Positions 33,722-43,019 of a stretch of 64,000 bases of DNA are shown one piece after another. The notes below the pieces were generated by a model. That model saw only the letters and a list, made by a program, of their open reading frames with translations. It was not told the DNA's origin and ran no database searches. Numbering within the stretch: position 1 is the stretch's first letter; every line of letters starts with the position of its first letter. Made by a program: the position numbers and the translations under genes. Origin of the DNA: Flavobacterium gelatinilyticum (GTDB taxonomy: Bacteria > Bacteroidota > Bacteroidia > Flavobacteriales > Flavobacteriaceae); assembly GCF_027111295.1 (NCBI RefSeq), contig NZ_CP114287.1, positions 1,054,001-1,118,000 of the forward strand, in the 5' to 3' direction.

Positions 33722-34546
33722 TTAAATCTGGCAGAGATTTTTATCTGTTTCGCAGGATTCTTTCCAGCGTTTTTCTTCTGCTGCCATAAGTTCTAATTTG
33801 GCTGTAATAAGTGCCAGACTGTTTTCGATTGAAACGCTTCCGTCTCGAAATTCCTTTTTATTGGAATCTTTCATGATTCTAAAAATAAACTCGCCTGTGC
33901 AGACATAATTGGAGGTTTCGTTAGATGATTTTATAACACGTTTTAGAGCTTCTCTTAACGAAATTTCAAAAGCAATGTTATCAAGATATACAATTCCGGT
34001 TTCCGAAATTCCTTTTTCAAATCTGTGGCCCCTGTATTCTAATAATTTAATAAGGGAATCCATAAACAGCAGGGCGCGGTTCATACTGGCATCAGAAACA
34101 TTCAGATTCAGGATTTGATCTGAATCGATATCTGATTCTTTACCGGATATTTTTTGCTGCCAAAATTCATAAGAAGCCGCTATTACAGGATGCGGACTGG
34201 ATAATTGTTGCGGTACTGTTAAAGGTGCTTTGGGATCGGCTTTTATGCTCTGTGTTAAATCTAATAAAGGAGTAGATTTTGATGAGGATCGAAGCTGCAT
34301 TTCATACGTTTTTTTCAAAATTGCAATAGCATTGCTTCCGGCGTAGTCTCTGGAAAGTGCAGGTTTTTCTTTTCGCTTGTATTCAAGTGTAACCCAATGC
34401 CGGCTTCCGGGTAACGGAATCTGCATTTTTTCGCAGGCATTTTTGATTCCCATACTGGAAATTTCGTAATGCCGGGCAATTTGGATAATCGGAAATTTCC
34501 AGACTAAGTTGTAAAGTTCTGATCTGCTAAAAATAACTTTGTCCAT
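33722..34546 (-). CDS. Hypothetical protein with a possible N-terminal helix-turn-helix
   Basis: The open frame extends upstream to 34636, but its first 30 residues are encoded by the adjoining dispersed repeat, so I start at the Met codon at 34546 (MDKVIFSRSELYNLVW). The 274-residue product opens with a region that reads like a small helix-turn-helix (LYNLVWKFPIIQIARHYEIS, then SMGIKNACEKMQIPLP). A long helical middle follows, then a beta-rich segment with EFIFRIMKD near 240. I do not recognise a named family. It stands alone between the sigma cassette and the efflux genes, closed by its own terminator. Confidence 0.75.
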   Translation of the reverse strand: MDKVIFSRSELYNLVWKFPIIQIARHYEISSMGIKNACEKMQIPLPGSRHWVTLEYKRKEKPALSRDYAGSNAIAILKKTYEMQLRSSSKSTPLLDLTQSIKADPKAPLTVPQQLSSPHPVIAASYEFWQQKISGKESDIDSDQILNLNVSDASMNRALLFMDSLIKLLEYRGHRFEKGISETGIVYLDNIAFEISLREALKRVIKSSNETSNYVCTGEFIFRIMKDSNKKEFRDGSVSIENSLALITAKLELMAAEEKRWKESCETDKNLCQI

Positions 34547-34585
34547 AATAAGACAGTTATGATTTATAAATAATGAAAAATATAT

Positions 34586-34822
34586 TTTAACACATAGGAA
34601 CATTGGTTTGTGTATAGCAGCTTTGTTAAAGTTCAAAATTTTGACAAAGCTTTCGCATCAAATACGTGCAGCTATGTTTGTTTAGATAAATGAAATGCCT
34701 TTTTCTAAGATTCCAAATCTATGTTTCTATGTGTTAAAAATATTAAGCGGCGACTTTTCAAAGTTTCAAACTTTGAAAAAGCTTTCGCATCGAATGACTT
34801 GTATGCTCCTATGTGTTTAAAA
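34586..34822. repeat. Palindromic repeat, ACACATAG family, copy 1 (compound)
   Basis: TTTTAACACATAGGAACAT at about 34586-34604 is matched with one mismatch by its complement at 34721-34739, and a third end copy lies at 34803-34822. Inside, two hairpins are each followed by AAAGCTTTCGCATC[A/G]AAT (34646-34663 and 34778-34795), so the element looks like one full and one partial unit in tandem. There is no coding potential of its own. A second member lies at 55300-55411. Confidence 0.78.
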
Positions 34823-34840
34823 CAATTACGCTCAAAATCA

Positions 34841-34877
34841 AATTCACCATCAAAACAATCTGCTCTGATGGTGAATT
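34841..34877 (-). terminator. Terminator of the first efflux operon, 12-bp stem
   Basis: AATTCACCATCA (34841-34852) pairs with TGATGGTGAATT (34866-34877) over 13 nt. It begins 9 bp beyond the stop codon of the outer-membrane factor gene and is followed on the minus strand by TGATTTTGAG. Confidence 0.75.
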
Positions 34878-34885
34878 ATAAAATG

Positions 34886-36295
34886 TTACTCCGTTCCGCC
34901 CCCTAAGGCACGGTATAAGTTGATGGATGCATTTAACTTTTCGAGTTTTATAGTCACCACATCCAGTTCGTTTTGCAATGAACTGTTTTGTGCTGTAATA
35001 ACTTCTAAATAATTTGCCATACCGCTTTTATATAAAAGTGAAGCATCGTTTGTGGCTTTTTCTAAAGAAGCTGCTTTTTCTTTCGCCAGAATAATGCGTT
35101 CGTCAGCATATTTGAGTCTTGACATGGCATCGTTTACTTCGCCAACTGCCGTAATAAAAGACTGTTTGAACTGCACAACTGCTTTCTCCTGTTCTAAAAC
35201 GGCCACTTCATAAGATGTTCGTAATGCTTTCTTTCTGAAAATAGGCTGAGCCAGATTCGCCGCAATAGTTTTGGTTACTGATCCCGGGAAATCAAACCAT
35301 TTGTCAAACTCAAATGAATTTACACCAATAGATGGATTCAAACTTAGTGTTGGGTACATGGCCGCTTTTGATAATCCTGTTTTGGCTGTTGCCGACATTA
35401 CCGCATATTCGCTGGCTTTTACGTCTGGTCTTCGGCTCAAAAGTGAAACCGGAATTCCAACCGGAAGCGCAACATTTAGTTCGTCATCATTTAAATTTCC
35501 TGCACGTGCTATGCTGTCCGGATATTCGCCGCATAAAATCTGTAATGCATTTTCCTGAACTGCAATATTTGCTTTTGCTAAAGGCACTAACAATTCGGCG
35601 GTTTTCTTTTGAGCTTCGGTCTGACTTACTGCCAGTGAACTTACCGATCCTGAATTGTACTGCAGCTGCGTCATTTCTAACGTACTGTTACTTAATTCGA
35701 TATTTTTCTCAGCAATTTTAAGCTGTTCATCCAATGCCAAAAGATTATAATATGCTTGTGCCACCTGAACAATAATGCGGGTTTTTAATGCCGAAAGATT
35801 TTCTTTTTGAGCAAAATAAGCAGCTTTTGCATCACGTTTCTGCATGGCAGCTTTTCCCCAGATATCCAGTTCCCAAGACAAACGAAGGTTTGCGCTGTAA
35901 TCGTCCATATAATCTTTACCAATAAACTGCGCGCTTAAAGATCCGTTTAAGGAATTTTTAGACTGATACGAACGGCTTGCACCTGCATCAAAATCAAGTG
36001 TTGGCAGTAAGGATAATTTAGCTTGTTTGTAACTTAAATCCAGCTGCTCCATGCTTTTCATGGCAATAATTACCTCGTTGTTTTTAACAAGGGCTTTTTC
36101 GATTAAAGCCGCCAGCATTGGATCTTTATAATAGGTTTTCCAAGGAAGCAAAACCGTATCACCTGTTACCGAAACTTCTTCACGGAATTTTTCAGGTGAT
36201 TGTAAATCTGTACGGGAATATTTTTTTCCTACCACGCACGACGTCATGATCGCTGCGGTAAGTGAAACCATTCCTATTTTATATAATGTTTTCAT
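34886..36295 (-). CDS. Outer-membrane efflux factor (TolC/NodT type), system 1
   Basis: A 469-residue lipoprotein (Cys20 in AAIMTSCVV). Two OEP repeats at about 60-250 and 270-465 carry the usual long helices (ALKTRIIVQVAQAYYNLLALDEQL; AVVQFKQSFITAVGEVNDAMSRL). Short VPVGIPVSLLSRRPDV and LEVITAQNSSLQNELD segments mark the NodT-type family. It forms the trimeric exit duct that docks on the adaptor and permease encoded upstream. It starts 2 bp after the permease gene, so it is tightly co-transcribed. Confidence 0.95.
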   Translation of the reverse strand: MKTLYKIGMVSLTAAIMTSCVVGKKYSRTDLQSPEKFREEVSVTGDTVLLPWKTYYKDPMLAALIEKALVKNNEVIIAMKSMEQLDLSYKQAKLSLLPTLDFDAGASRSYQSKNSLNGSLSAQFIGKDYMDDYSANLRLSWELDIWGKAAMQKRDAKAAYFAQKENLSALKTRIIVQVAQAYYNLLALDEQLKIAEKNIELSNSTLEMTQLQYNSGSVSSLAVSQTEAQKKTAELLVPLAKANIAVQENALQILCGEYPDSIARAGNLNDDELNVALPVGIPVSLLSRRPDVKASEYAVMSATAKTGLSKAAMYPTLSLNPSIGVNSFEFDKWFDFPGSVTKTIAANLAQPIFRKKALRTSYEVAVLEQEKAVVQFKQSFITAVGEVNDAMSRLKYADERIILAKEKAASLEKATNDASLLYKSGMANYLEVITAQNSSLQNELDVVTIKLEKLNASINLYRALGGGTE

Positions 36296-36297
36296 TA

Positions 36298-39200
36298 TTA
36301 TTCTTTAATAGTTTGAACCTGAACTCCGATTTTTTTCCTTGATACTTTTTCCTGTAAATACTGGAATACAATAAATAGTAACGGAATTACAAAAACACCC
36401 AGAACAACGCCGCTGAACATTCCCACTGCAGCGCTGACACTGATGGATCTGTTTCCGACAGCTGTTCCTCCCGAAGCAAACATTAACGGAATCATACCTA
36501 CAATAAAGGCAAGTGACGTCATGATAATTGGTCGTAACCTTGATCTTGATCCTTCGATTGCGGCTTCGACAATCGTTAATCCGGCAAGACGTCGCTGCAA
36601 GGCAAATTCTACAATCAAAATCGCGTTCTTTGCCAGAAGTCCTACAAGCATGATTAATCCCACCTGAACGTAAATGTTGTTATCCAGACCCACGGCTTTA
36701 ACTCCTGCAAATGCTCCTAAAATTCCGGTTGGAATAGAAAGCAGTACGGCAAGCGGCAATAAATAACTTTCGTATTGTGCGGCCAATAAGAAGAATACAA
36801 ACAATAAACACAATCCGAAGATGGCAACGGTCTGGCTTCCTCCTGCTTTTTCTTCTAAACTCAAACCTGTCCATTCGTAACTATAATCAGACGGAAGTTT
36901 GTCTAACACCGTTTCTAAATTGGTCATAATTTGCCCGTTACTATAGCCCGGCAGTGCCATAGCCGTAATATTAACCGAATTGTAAAGGTTGTAACGGTTT
37001 ACAGATTCGGGTCCGTACACTTTATGGAATTTCACGATCGATTTTACCGGAACCATCTGCATATCGGCATTTCTTACGAAAATTTCATTAAACGCATCTT
37101 CATCCATTCTAAAAATTCCATCGGCTTTTACATTCACTCTGTAAAATTTACCAAACCTAGAAAAGTCAGCCGACTGATCTCCCGCAAAATACGTCTGGAT
37201 ATTTCCTAAAAGTTCTTTTATATTCACTCCCATCTGGCGGGCCTTGTCTTCATCTACTTCTAATTCCAATTGCGGATAATCGGCTCTGAAAGTAGTATAG
37301 GCATACTGAACTCCAGGCTGCTGCATAATCTGCCCGATTACTTTATCTGACATGGCTTTTAAAGTCTCCGGACTTCTCGACATTCTGTCCTGTAATACAA
37401 TTTCGGCACCACTTGTTACACCAAAACCTTCTACCGGAGGCATTCTGAAAACCATAATCTGACCTTCTTTAATACCAGCCAGTTTACCGTTTACGATATT
37501 CATGATTTCCTCAATATCTTTAACTGCTCCTCTGTCTTTCTTAGGTTTTAGTTTTATAAATCCTAATCCGTAAGCAGGGCTGGCACTATTACTCAAGATA
37601 TTAAATCCTGTAATACTCGTATTCACATCGATAGCTTCTATAGGAGCCAGTTCTTTTTCTAATTTCTCAATTACAGCGGTTGTTCTGTCAAGAGCTGTTC
37701 CGGGCGGCATAGACAAACTGTACACCATGAATCCGTCATCTTCCAGAGGTACAAAACTTTTTGGTGTCGACATCATCATGTACACCGCAAAAGCTGTAAT
37801 TCCGGTAACTACTCCTGCTGCAATCCATTTTCTTCCAATTAAGAAACGAACTCCTTTAATATATCTTCCCGTTAAATTTTCGAAACTTGAATTAAATCCA
37901 ATAAAAAAGCGCTCTTTAAAAGTTGTTTTTTCCTGATGTTCGCCGTCTTTACTTCCGTGGTTTTTCAATAAAAGGGCACACAATGCAGGCGTAAGCGTTA
38001 AGGCATTTACGGCCGAAATGATAATCGCAATAGCCAGTGTATAAGCAAACTGCTTATAGAAAATCCCCGAAGATCCTGTCATGAAACCAATCGGGATAAA
38101 TACCGCCGACATAACCAGGGTAATCGAAATTACGGCTCCTGTAATTTCTGCCATAGCGCCGTGTGTGGCATCTTTAGCCGAAATTTCATGATCTTCTTCC
38201 ATTTTACTGTGAACGGCTTCGACAACGACAATTGCATCATCGACCACAATCCCAATTGCTAATACTAAGGCAAAAAGCGTCAGGATGTTAATCGTAAACC
38301 CGAAAACCAAAAGGAAGAAAAACGTTCCTACAATCGCTACTGGTACTGCAATAGCCGGAATTATCGTTGATCGAATGTCTTGAAGGAAAATAAATACCAC
38401 GATAAATACCAGAATAAATGCTTCAAACAAAGTCGATTTTACCTGACCTGTTGCTTCATCAAGTCTTTCTTTGGTACTCATTACGTTTACGTATTTAATA
38501 CCCGGAGGGAAAGATTTTGAAAGTCTTTCTACTTCTTTATTAATTCCGATTTCGATGTCGTTGGCGTTTGAACCCGAAGTTTGTAAAATCGCCATCGTAA
38601 CTGCATTTTTACTGTTCGATTTATTATCACCGCTGTACGAAATAGAACCAAATTCGACTCTGGCTACGTCTTTAAGCCTCAAAACATTACTTCCGTTGTT
38701 TTTAACGACAATATTTTCATATTGTTCCGGTTTGTTCTTTTTTCCTTTGTATCGGATTACATATTCTAAAGCGGCCGAAGATTCTTCTCCCAGTTTCCCC
38801 GGAGCCGATTCTAAACTCTGCTCCGCAATTGCCTGCGTTACATCTGAAGGCACCAAACCTGCATTGGCCATTTTTCGCGGATCCAGCCAGACTCTCATCG
38901 AGTAATCTTTTTGTCCGAAAATCTGAACCTGTCCCACCCCTGGAACACGTTTCATTTGAGGCACTAAGTTGATATTGGCATAATTCTGCAAAAATAACTC
39001 GTCGTATTTGCTATTATCATCTGTATACAAGTTGAAAATAACAATCATACTATTTTGCTGTTTAGAAGTCGTTAATCCCATTCGGATCACTTCCTGCGGC
39101 AGTTTAGGAGTCGCCTGCTGTACCCTGTTTTGTACGTTTACGGCAGCCTGATCCGGATCTACTCCCTGCTTGAATATAACGCTGATCGAGAACGACCCGT

Positions 39201-39453
39201 CATTACTGGCAGTAGATTTAATGTACTGCATATTTTCAACTCCGTTGATCTGTTCTTCTAATGGTGTTACTACCGAACGAATAACGGTTTCACTGTTTCC
39301 TCCCGGATACGAACCGCTTACCATAACCGTTGGCGGCGAAATATCTGGAAATCTCGTTACAGATAATCGGGTAAGACCTATAATCCCCAAGATCACCAGT
39401 ACAATGGAGATAACCGTGGCCAATACCGGCCTGTCTATTATTTTCTTTAACAT
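36298..39453 (-). CDS. RND efflux permease (HAE1/AcrB-like), system 1
   Basis: A 1051-residue inner-membrane proton antiporter with the normal 12-helix layout and two large periplasmic loops (about 30-335 and 560-870). The proton-relay Asp pair is intact at D405-D406 in GIVVDDAIVVVEA. The partner Lys is in LVGLLAKNAILIVEF (about 940). A GFTIN segment precedes helix 4. It belongs with the HAE1 family that exports hydrophobic and amphiphilic drugs. Substrate cannot be predicted. The adaptor gene is 40 bp upstream and the outer-membrane factor gene 2 bp downstream. Confidence 0.96.
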   Translation of the reverse strand: MLKKIIDRPVLATVISIVLVILGIIGLTRLSVTRFPDISPPTVMVSGSYPGGNSETVIRSVVTPLEEQINGVENMQYIKSTASNDGSFSISVIFKQGVDPDQAAVNVQNRVQQATPKLPQEVIRMGLTTSKQQNSMIVIFNLYTDDNSKYDELFLQNYANINLVPQMKRVPGVGQVQIFGQKDYSMRVWLDPRKMANAGLVPSDVTQAIAEQSLESAPGKLGEESSAALEYVIRYKGKKNKPEQYENIVVKNNGSNVLRLKDVARVEFGSISYSGDNKSNSKNAVTMAILQTSGSNANDIEIGINKEVERLSKSFPPGIKYVNVMSTKERLDEATGQVKSTLFEAFILVFIVVFIFLQDIRSTIIPAIAVPVAIVGTFFFLLVFGFTINILTLFALVLAIGIVVDDAIVVVEAVHSKMEEDHEISAKDATHGAMAEITGAVISITLVMSAVFIPIGFMTGSSGIFYKQFAYTLAIAIIISAVNALTLTPALCALLLKNHGSKDGEHQEKTTFKERFFIGFNSSFENLTGRYIKGVRFLIGRKWIAAGVVTGITAFAVYMMMSTPKSFVPLEDDGFMVYSLSMPPGTALDRTTAVIEKLEKELAPIEAIDVNTSITGFNILSNSASPAYGLGFIKLKPKKDRGAVKDIEEIMNIVNGKLAGIKEGQIMVFRMPPVEGFGVTSGAEIVLQDRMSRSPETLKAMSDKVIGQIMQQPGVQYAYTTFRADYPQLELEVDEDKARQMGVNIKELLGNIQTYFAGDQSADFSRFGKFYRVNVKADGIFRMDEDAFNEIFVRNADMQMVPVKSIVKFHKVYGPESVNRYNLYNSVNITAMALPGYSNGQIMTNLETVLDKLPSDYSYEWTGLSLEEKAGGSQTVAIFGLCLLFVFFLLAAQYESYLLPLAVLLSIPTGILGAFAGVKAVGLDNNIYVQVGLIMLVGLLAKNAILIVEFALQRRLAGLTIVEAAIEGSRSRLRPIIMTSLAFIVGMIPLMFASGGTAVGNRSISVSAAVGMFSGVVLGVFVIPLLFIVFQYLQEKVSRKKIGVQVQTIKE

Positions 39454-39493
39454 GGAAATGTTATTTTATATTAAATCAAAGTTTATTTACCGC

Positions 39494-40618
39494 TTATTTT
39501 TTTGCAGCGATTTTTGGAACTACTTCCATACTATCGTAAAGTACATCGATAGAATTCAGGGCTACTTTGTCTCCCGGTTTTAAACCAGCTTTTACAAAAT
39601 AATCTGTTCCGGCACTTCCTGCAATTTCGATAGGAACCATGGCTACTTTATTGCCTTCTTTTAAAACAAAAACAAAAAATTTATCCTGAATGTCTTTTAC
39701 ACTTGCCATTGGGATTGTAATTACAGATGATAAACTTTTGTTGAGAATAATTCTGGCCGAACCGCCTGAACGTAATTGTTTTTTCGGGTTCGGGAAAGTA
39801 GCTTTTAAAGCGATTGTTCCGGTTGCACGATCGATATTTCCACTGGCAACTTCCAGTTTTCCTTTATGTTCGTATACGCTGTCATCCGCCATTATTAAAC
39901 TTACGGTCTGATTCGACTTTGCATCTTTTGAAAAAGCTAAATAATCGGCTTCTGTAAGTGAGAAATAAACAAATACGTTATTAATTTCAGATAAAACGGT
40001 TAATGGAACAGCATCTGTTGGTGTTACTAAATTTCCCACACGATTTGGAATACGGCTGATATACCCGCTTACCGGTGCTTTAATCAAAGAGAAATCTGAA
40101 TTAATTTGTGAAGATCCTAAAGCGGCTTTTGCCTGCGCAACCTGTGCTGTAGCGGCTTCGTAATTGGCTTGTGCTGTTTTTAACTGCATGTCTGAAAAAA
40201 CTTTTCCTTCTACTAGCGGTTTGATTTTTTCTACTTCCAGTTTCGCATTGGCCTGATTTGCCAAAGCGCTTTTATATGCGGCACGGCTGTTGTTTACCTG
40301 CTCGGCATACACATCGCCCTTAATTTTAAACAAAGACTGCCCTTTGTTTACATAATCTCCTTCTTTTACATAAATGGCTTCAAGGTAACCTGATACCTGC
40401 GCTTTTATGTCAACATTAACAGTTCCTTCTACTGTTCCCGGATATTTTTTTTCTACTTCTCCTGTCTCTGAATTAGTCTGTAAAAAATCTACTTCCGGTT
40501 TTGGAGGTGCCATTTGTGCATCTGCTCCGCTTTTTCCGCATGAAGAAAAAAGAATCACTATCAATAAAACTGCAATACTGCTGAATGCCCTGCAATTTTG
40601 AAAAAACTGTTTTGTCAT
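39494..40618 (-). CDS. RND periplasmic adaptor lipoprotein, system 1
   Basis: The frame is open to 40720, but an ATG at 40618 gives MTKQFF and a lipoprotein signal with Cys27 in ILFSSCGKS, so I start there (374 residues). A barrel-sandwich segment (VDIKAQVSGYLEAIYVKEGDYV) flanks a coiled-coil hairpin (about 90-160) and is completed by FSLIKAPVSGYISRIPNRVGNLV. A beta-barrel and a membrane-proximal domain follow (GSARIILNKSLSSVITIP). It bridges permease and outer-membrane factor. It is the first gene of the efflux operon, 450 bp downstream of a LytTR regulator gene on the same strand. Confidence 0.94.
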   Translation of the reverse strand: MTKQFFQNCRAFSSIAVLLIVILFSSCGKSGADAQMAPPKPEVDFLQTNSETGEVEKKYPGTVEGTVNVDIKAQVSGYLEAIYVKEGDYVNKGQSLFKIKGDVYAEQVNNSRAAYKSALANQANAKLEVEKIKPLVEGKVFSDMQLKTAQANYEAATAQVAQAKAALGSSQINSDFSLIKAPVSGYISRIPNRVGNLVTPTDAVPLTVLSEINNVFVYFSLTEADYLAFSKDAKSNQTVSLIMADDSVYEHKGKLEVASGNIDRATGTIALKATFPNPKKQLRSGGSARIILNKSLSSVITIPMASVKDIQDKFFVFVLKEGNKVAMVPIEIAGSAGTDYFVKAGLKPGDKVALNSIDVLYDSMEVVPKIAAKK

Positions 40619-41068
40619 TTTACTTTCGTTTTTAATAAGTACATCGAATTTGACGGCAAAATAACAGCTCAAAAGGGCTTTTTTAAGGTAGAATTTTACC
40701 CAAACGTAATTTTTCGACACCGAAACGGATGGGATTTGTTATGCTGCAAAGACGCTGAAGCACGAAGGTTTTTTACTGCCTCGAATTCGCGAATTTTCTC
40801 TAATTAAATTTTCTTGTTTAGAAATGCCGGAGCGACACAATTTCTTGGTTTTTTACAGCTAAAACGTAACGTTTATCATTGCGATAAAGAATAAATCGCA
40901 TAAAAATCTCTAATCTTTATAGAATTACGCGTGTGATTTCTCCTTCGTCGAAATGACAAAAATGAGGAAAAGAACTCATAATGTATGAGCGAAAATTTGT
41001 GTAATTCGCAGCTAAAACTATACAGCAGAAAAAACTCAGAATCTCAGCATCTCAGAAACTTAGAATCT
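40619..41068. repeat. Gap made of several short repeat types, ending in an octamer array
   Basis: No ORF. Four imperfect 8-mers related to CTCAGAAT occupy 41035-41066 and stop 2 bp before the LytTR gene end at 41069. A palindrome AAACGT-A-ACGTTT lies at 40862-40874, and a TGCGAT/ATCGCA hairpin at 40880-40900. TTCGTCGAAATGACAAA (near 40944-40960) and GCAAAGACGCTGAAGCACGAAG (near 40745) are words I associate with Flavobacterium gene gaps. The promoter of the efflux operon must also lie here, but I cannot pick it. Confidence 0.55.
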
Positions 41069-41824
41069 TTATCGATCCATCCACTGCTTAAAAAAAGGTG
41101 CTTTTTCACGGCTGATTATGACCTCTCTTTCAAGATCCAGTTTTAATTGTATTTTTAGTTTTGCGTTAAAGTAGTTCGCAATAGATTTGATGCTTTCGGC
41201 GCGGATGAAGAATTGCCTGTTAGCGCGGAAGAATACATTAGGATCAAGCTCTTGTTCAAGCTCTTCCATGGTTTGGGGAATCGAAATAATAACACCTGAT
41301 TTCAGGAATAAATTACTCGTTTTAAATTCAGAATACACAAAATCAATATCGGCAACATCGACACTTTTGTAGCCGTCGCGGTATGTTACCAAAAAACGAA
41401 GACGGTAAACGGGTTTCTGAATCAGTTCTTTTAGAATTCCAGCTATATTGTTGACATTACTGTCGGTTTTATTGAGAGATTTGAACTTGGTTAAGGCATG
41501 TTCCAGTTCGTTTTTTTCGATGGGTTTCATCAGGTAATCGATGCTGTTTACCTTAAAAGCACGAATTGCATATTCGTCATACGCCGTTGTAAAGATAACC
41601 GGACATGTGATTTCGACTTCATCAAAAATAGAAAAACTCAGTCCATCGGCCAGACGAATATCCATTGTAATTAAGTCCGGACAAGGATTGGATTGCAGCC
41701 AGGAAACGGTATCGACCACTGTGTCTATAATACCCAAAATCTGGCAGTCGGGTTCTAGTTCTTCCAAAAGTCTTTTTAAACGGCTGGCGTTTATACTTTC
41801 ATCTTCTACAATTAAAATTTTCAT
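41069..41824 (-). CDS. LytTR-family response regulator, system 1
   Basis: A 251-residue regulator. The receiver domain (about 1-120) has the ED pair at residues 7-8, phosphoacceptor Asp in LITMDIRLADG (about 56), TTAYDEYAI and the switch Lys in YLMKPIEKNE. A linker leads to a LytTR DNA-binding domain (about 145-248, with DIDFVYSEFKTSNLFLKSG and FFRANRQFFIRAESIK). It is paired with the kinase gene 6 bp upstream. The adjoining efflux operon is a natural target. Confidence 0.95.
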   Translation of the reverse strand: MKILIVEDESINASRLKRLLEELEPDCQILGIIDTVVDTVSWLQSNPCPDLITMDIRLADGLSFSIFDEVEITCPVIFTTAYDEYAIRAFKVNSIDYLMKPIEKNELEHALTKFKSLNKTDSNVNNIAGILKELIQKPVYRLRFLVTYRDGYKSVDVADIDFVYSEFKTSNLFLKSGVIISIPQTMEELEQELDPNVFFRANRQFFIRAESIKSIANYFNAKLKIQLKLDLEREVIISREKAPFFKQWMDR

Positions 41825-41830
41825 AGCTTT

Positions 41831-42931
41831 TTAAATTAATGGCAGACGTGCGTAATAATATCCATGCGATTCACAAAAAACTGGCATTCGGTCACATAAT
41901 ATCTTATATCGAAATTCTATATTTTTATTTCCAATTCCGGTCGAAACCAGACTTTTTCCTGCTGTAGGCTGCAGGTTATTTCTAACAATTATATCTCCAA
42001 GATCGCAATAAACAGAAATAGTAAGCGGATTTGACAAGGTTGCCATATTGTGTTTTATGGCATTTTCTACCAATAACTGCAAAGTTAAAGGCGGTAAATG
42101 AAGCTGCAAACAGGAATTGTCTATTTTAATTATAAGATCGACTTTTTCGCCCAGCCTTTTCTTCAGTAAATAAAAATAAGCGTTCAGGAATTCGATTTCT
42201 TCTTTTACCGTAATGGTATCTTTATTCGTATTGGAAATCATATAACGATACACTCTGGTAATATTTTCAAGAAATGAAGCTGCCTGCTGGGGATCTTCGT
42301 AAATTAATTCTGTGAGTGTGCTGAAATTATTAAAAATAAAATGAGGATCTAACTGCAGTTTCAAAGATTCCAGTTCAGATCTAGTTACGGCTTCCTGAAG
42401 TTCTGATGCTTTAATTCGGAGTTCGGCTGTTTCTTCGGAGTTTACCCGCCATCTGTTCAATAAAAATATTCCGGTATGAATGGCGCTTATCAAAAGCGAA
42501 ATAATAGCGGCCATAACCTTAGACTGCCAGATCGTAACGAGATCATTTTCTTCTAAAGCTGTACAGGGATAAAAATAGTCCCATACGCTTGAAAAAATAA
42601 AGTTTAAGAGAATATTCCCGGCAATCAGACATATAAATTGTGCAATTGCCCTAAATACAGGATTGTGCTCCCATCTAATATAATAATTCAGTTTCCTGCC
42701 TACAAAAAGTGTCAGCTCCGTCAGAATTGCACAATATATCAAAATGATCAGGATATCGAAAGTCTGATCGATATCAAGCAGGCTTTCTTCTTCAAAATTT
42801 CGATAGGGATTCAGCCAGTAATATGAAGAAAGGTATACTAAAAAAACAGCCGGAATTACTATAACCCTATAGTATCTATAGAAAAAATTCTTTCCGGAAC
42901 GTGCTGTTTTATTTTGAATGCCTAACCTCAT
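41831..42931 (-). CDS. LytS/YehU-type sensor histidine kinase, system 1
   Basis: A 366-residue kinase with four predicted membrane helices in residues 20-165, a short coiled coil and a His_kinase domain with the phosphorylated His in LQLDPHFIFNNFSTL (about 195). The N box is ETLQ-like, seen as LTLQLLVENAIKHN (about 285), and a compact G-box region includes GIGNKNIEFRY. No periplasmic sensor domain is present, so the signal is probably sensed in or at the membrane. It is co-transcribed with the LytTR regulator. Confidence 0.93.
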   Translation of the reverse strand: MRLGIQNKTARSGKNFFYRYYRVIVIPAVFLVYLSSYYWLNPYRNFEEESLLDIDQTFDILIILIYCAILTELTLFVGRKLNYYIRWEHNPVFRAIAQFICLIAGNILLNFIFSSVWDYFYPCTALEENDLVTIWQSKVMAAIISLLISAIHTGIFLLNRWRVNSEETAELRIKASELQEAVTRSELESLKLQLDPHFIFNNFSTLTELIYEDPQQAASFLENITRVYRYMISNTNKDTITVKEEIEFLNAYFYLLKKRLGEKVDLIIKIDNSCLQLHLPPLTLQLLVENAIKHNMATLSNPLTISVYCDLGDIIVRNNLQPTAGKSLVSTGIGNKNIEFRYKILCDRMPVFCESHGYYYARLPLI

Positions 42932-43019
42932 TTACTGATACTTATATGGATAAAATGCTAAAATTGTATTTTAAATATGATGTGTTCTAAAATTGAAAAA
43001 AATGTATTTGCAAAAATTA

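Noticed and set aside
34547..34636. N-terminal extension of the 33722 gene
   Set aside because: The extra 30 residues are encoded by the ACACATAG repeat. The Met at 34546 begins the part that looks like a protein.
40619..40720. N-terminal extension of the system 1 adaptor gene
   Set aside because: The ATG at 40618 gives a proper lipoprotein signal; the upstream 34 codons would bury it.
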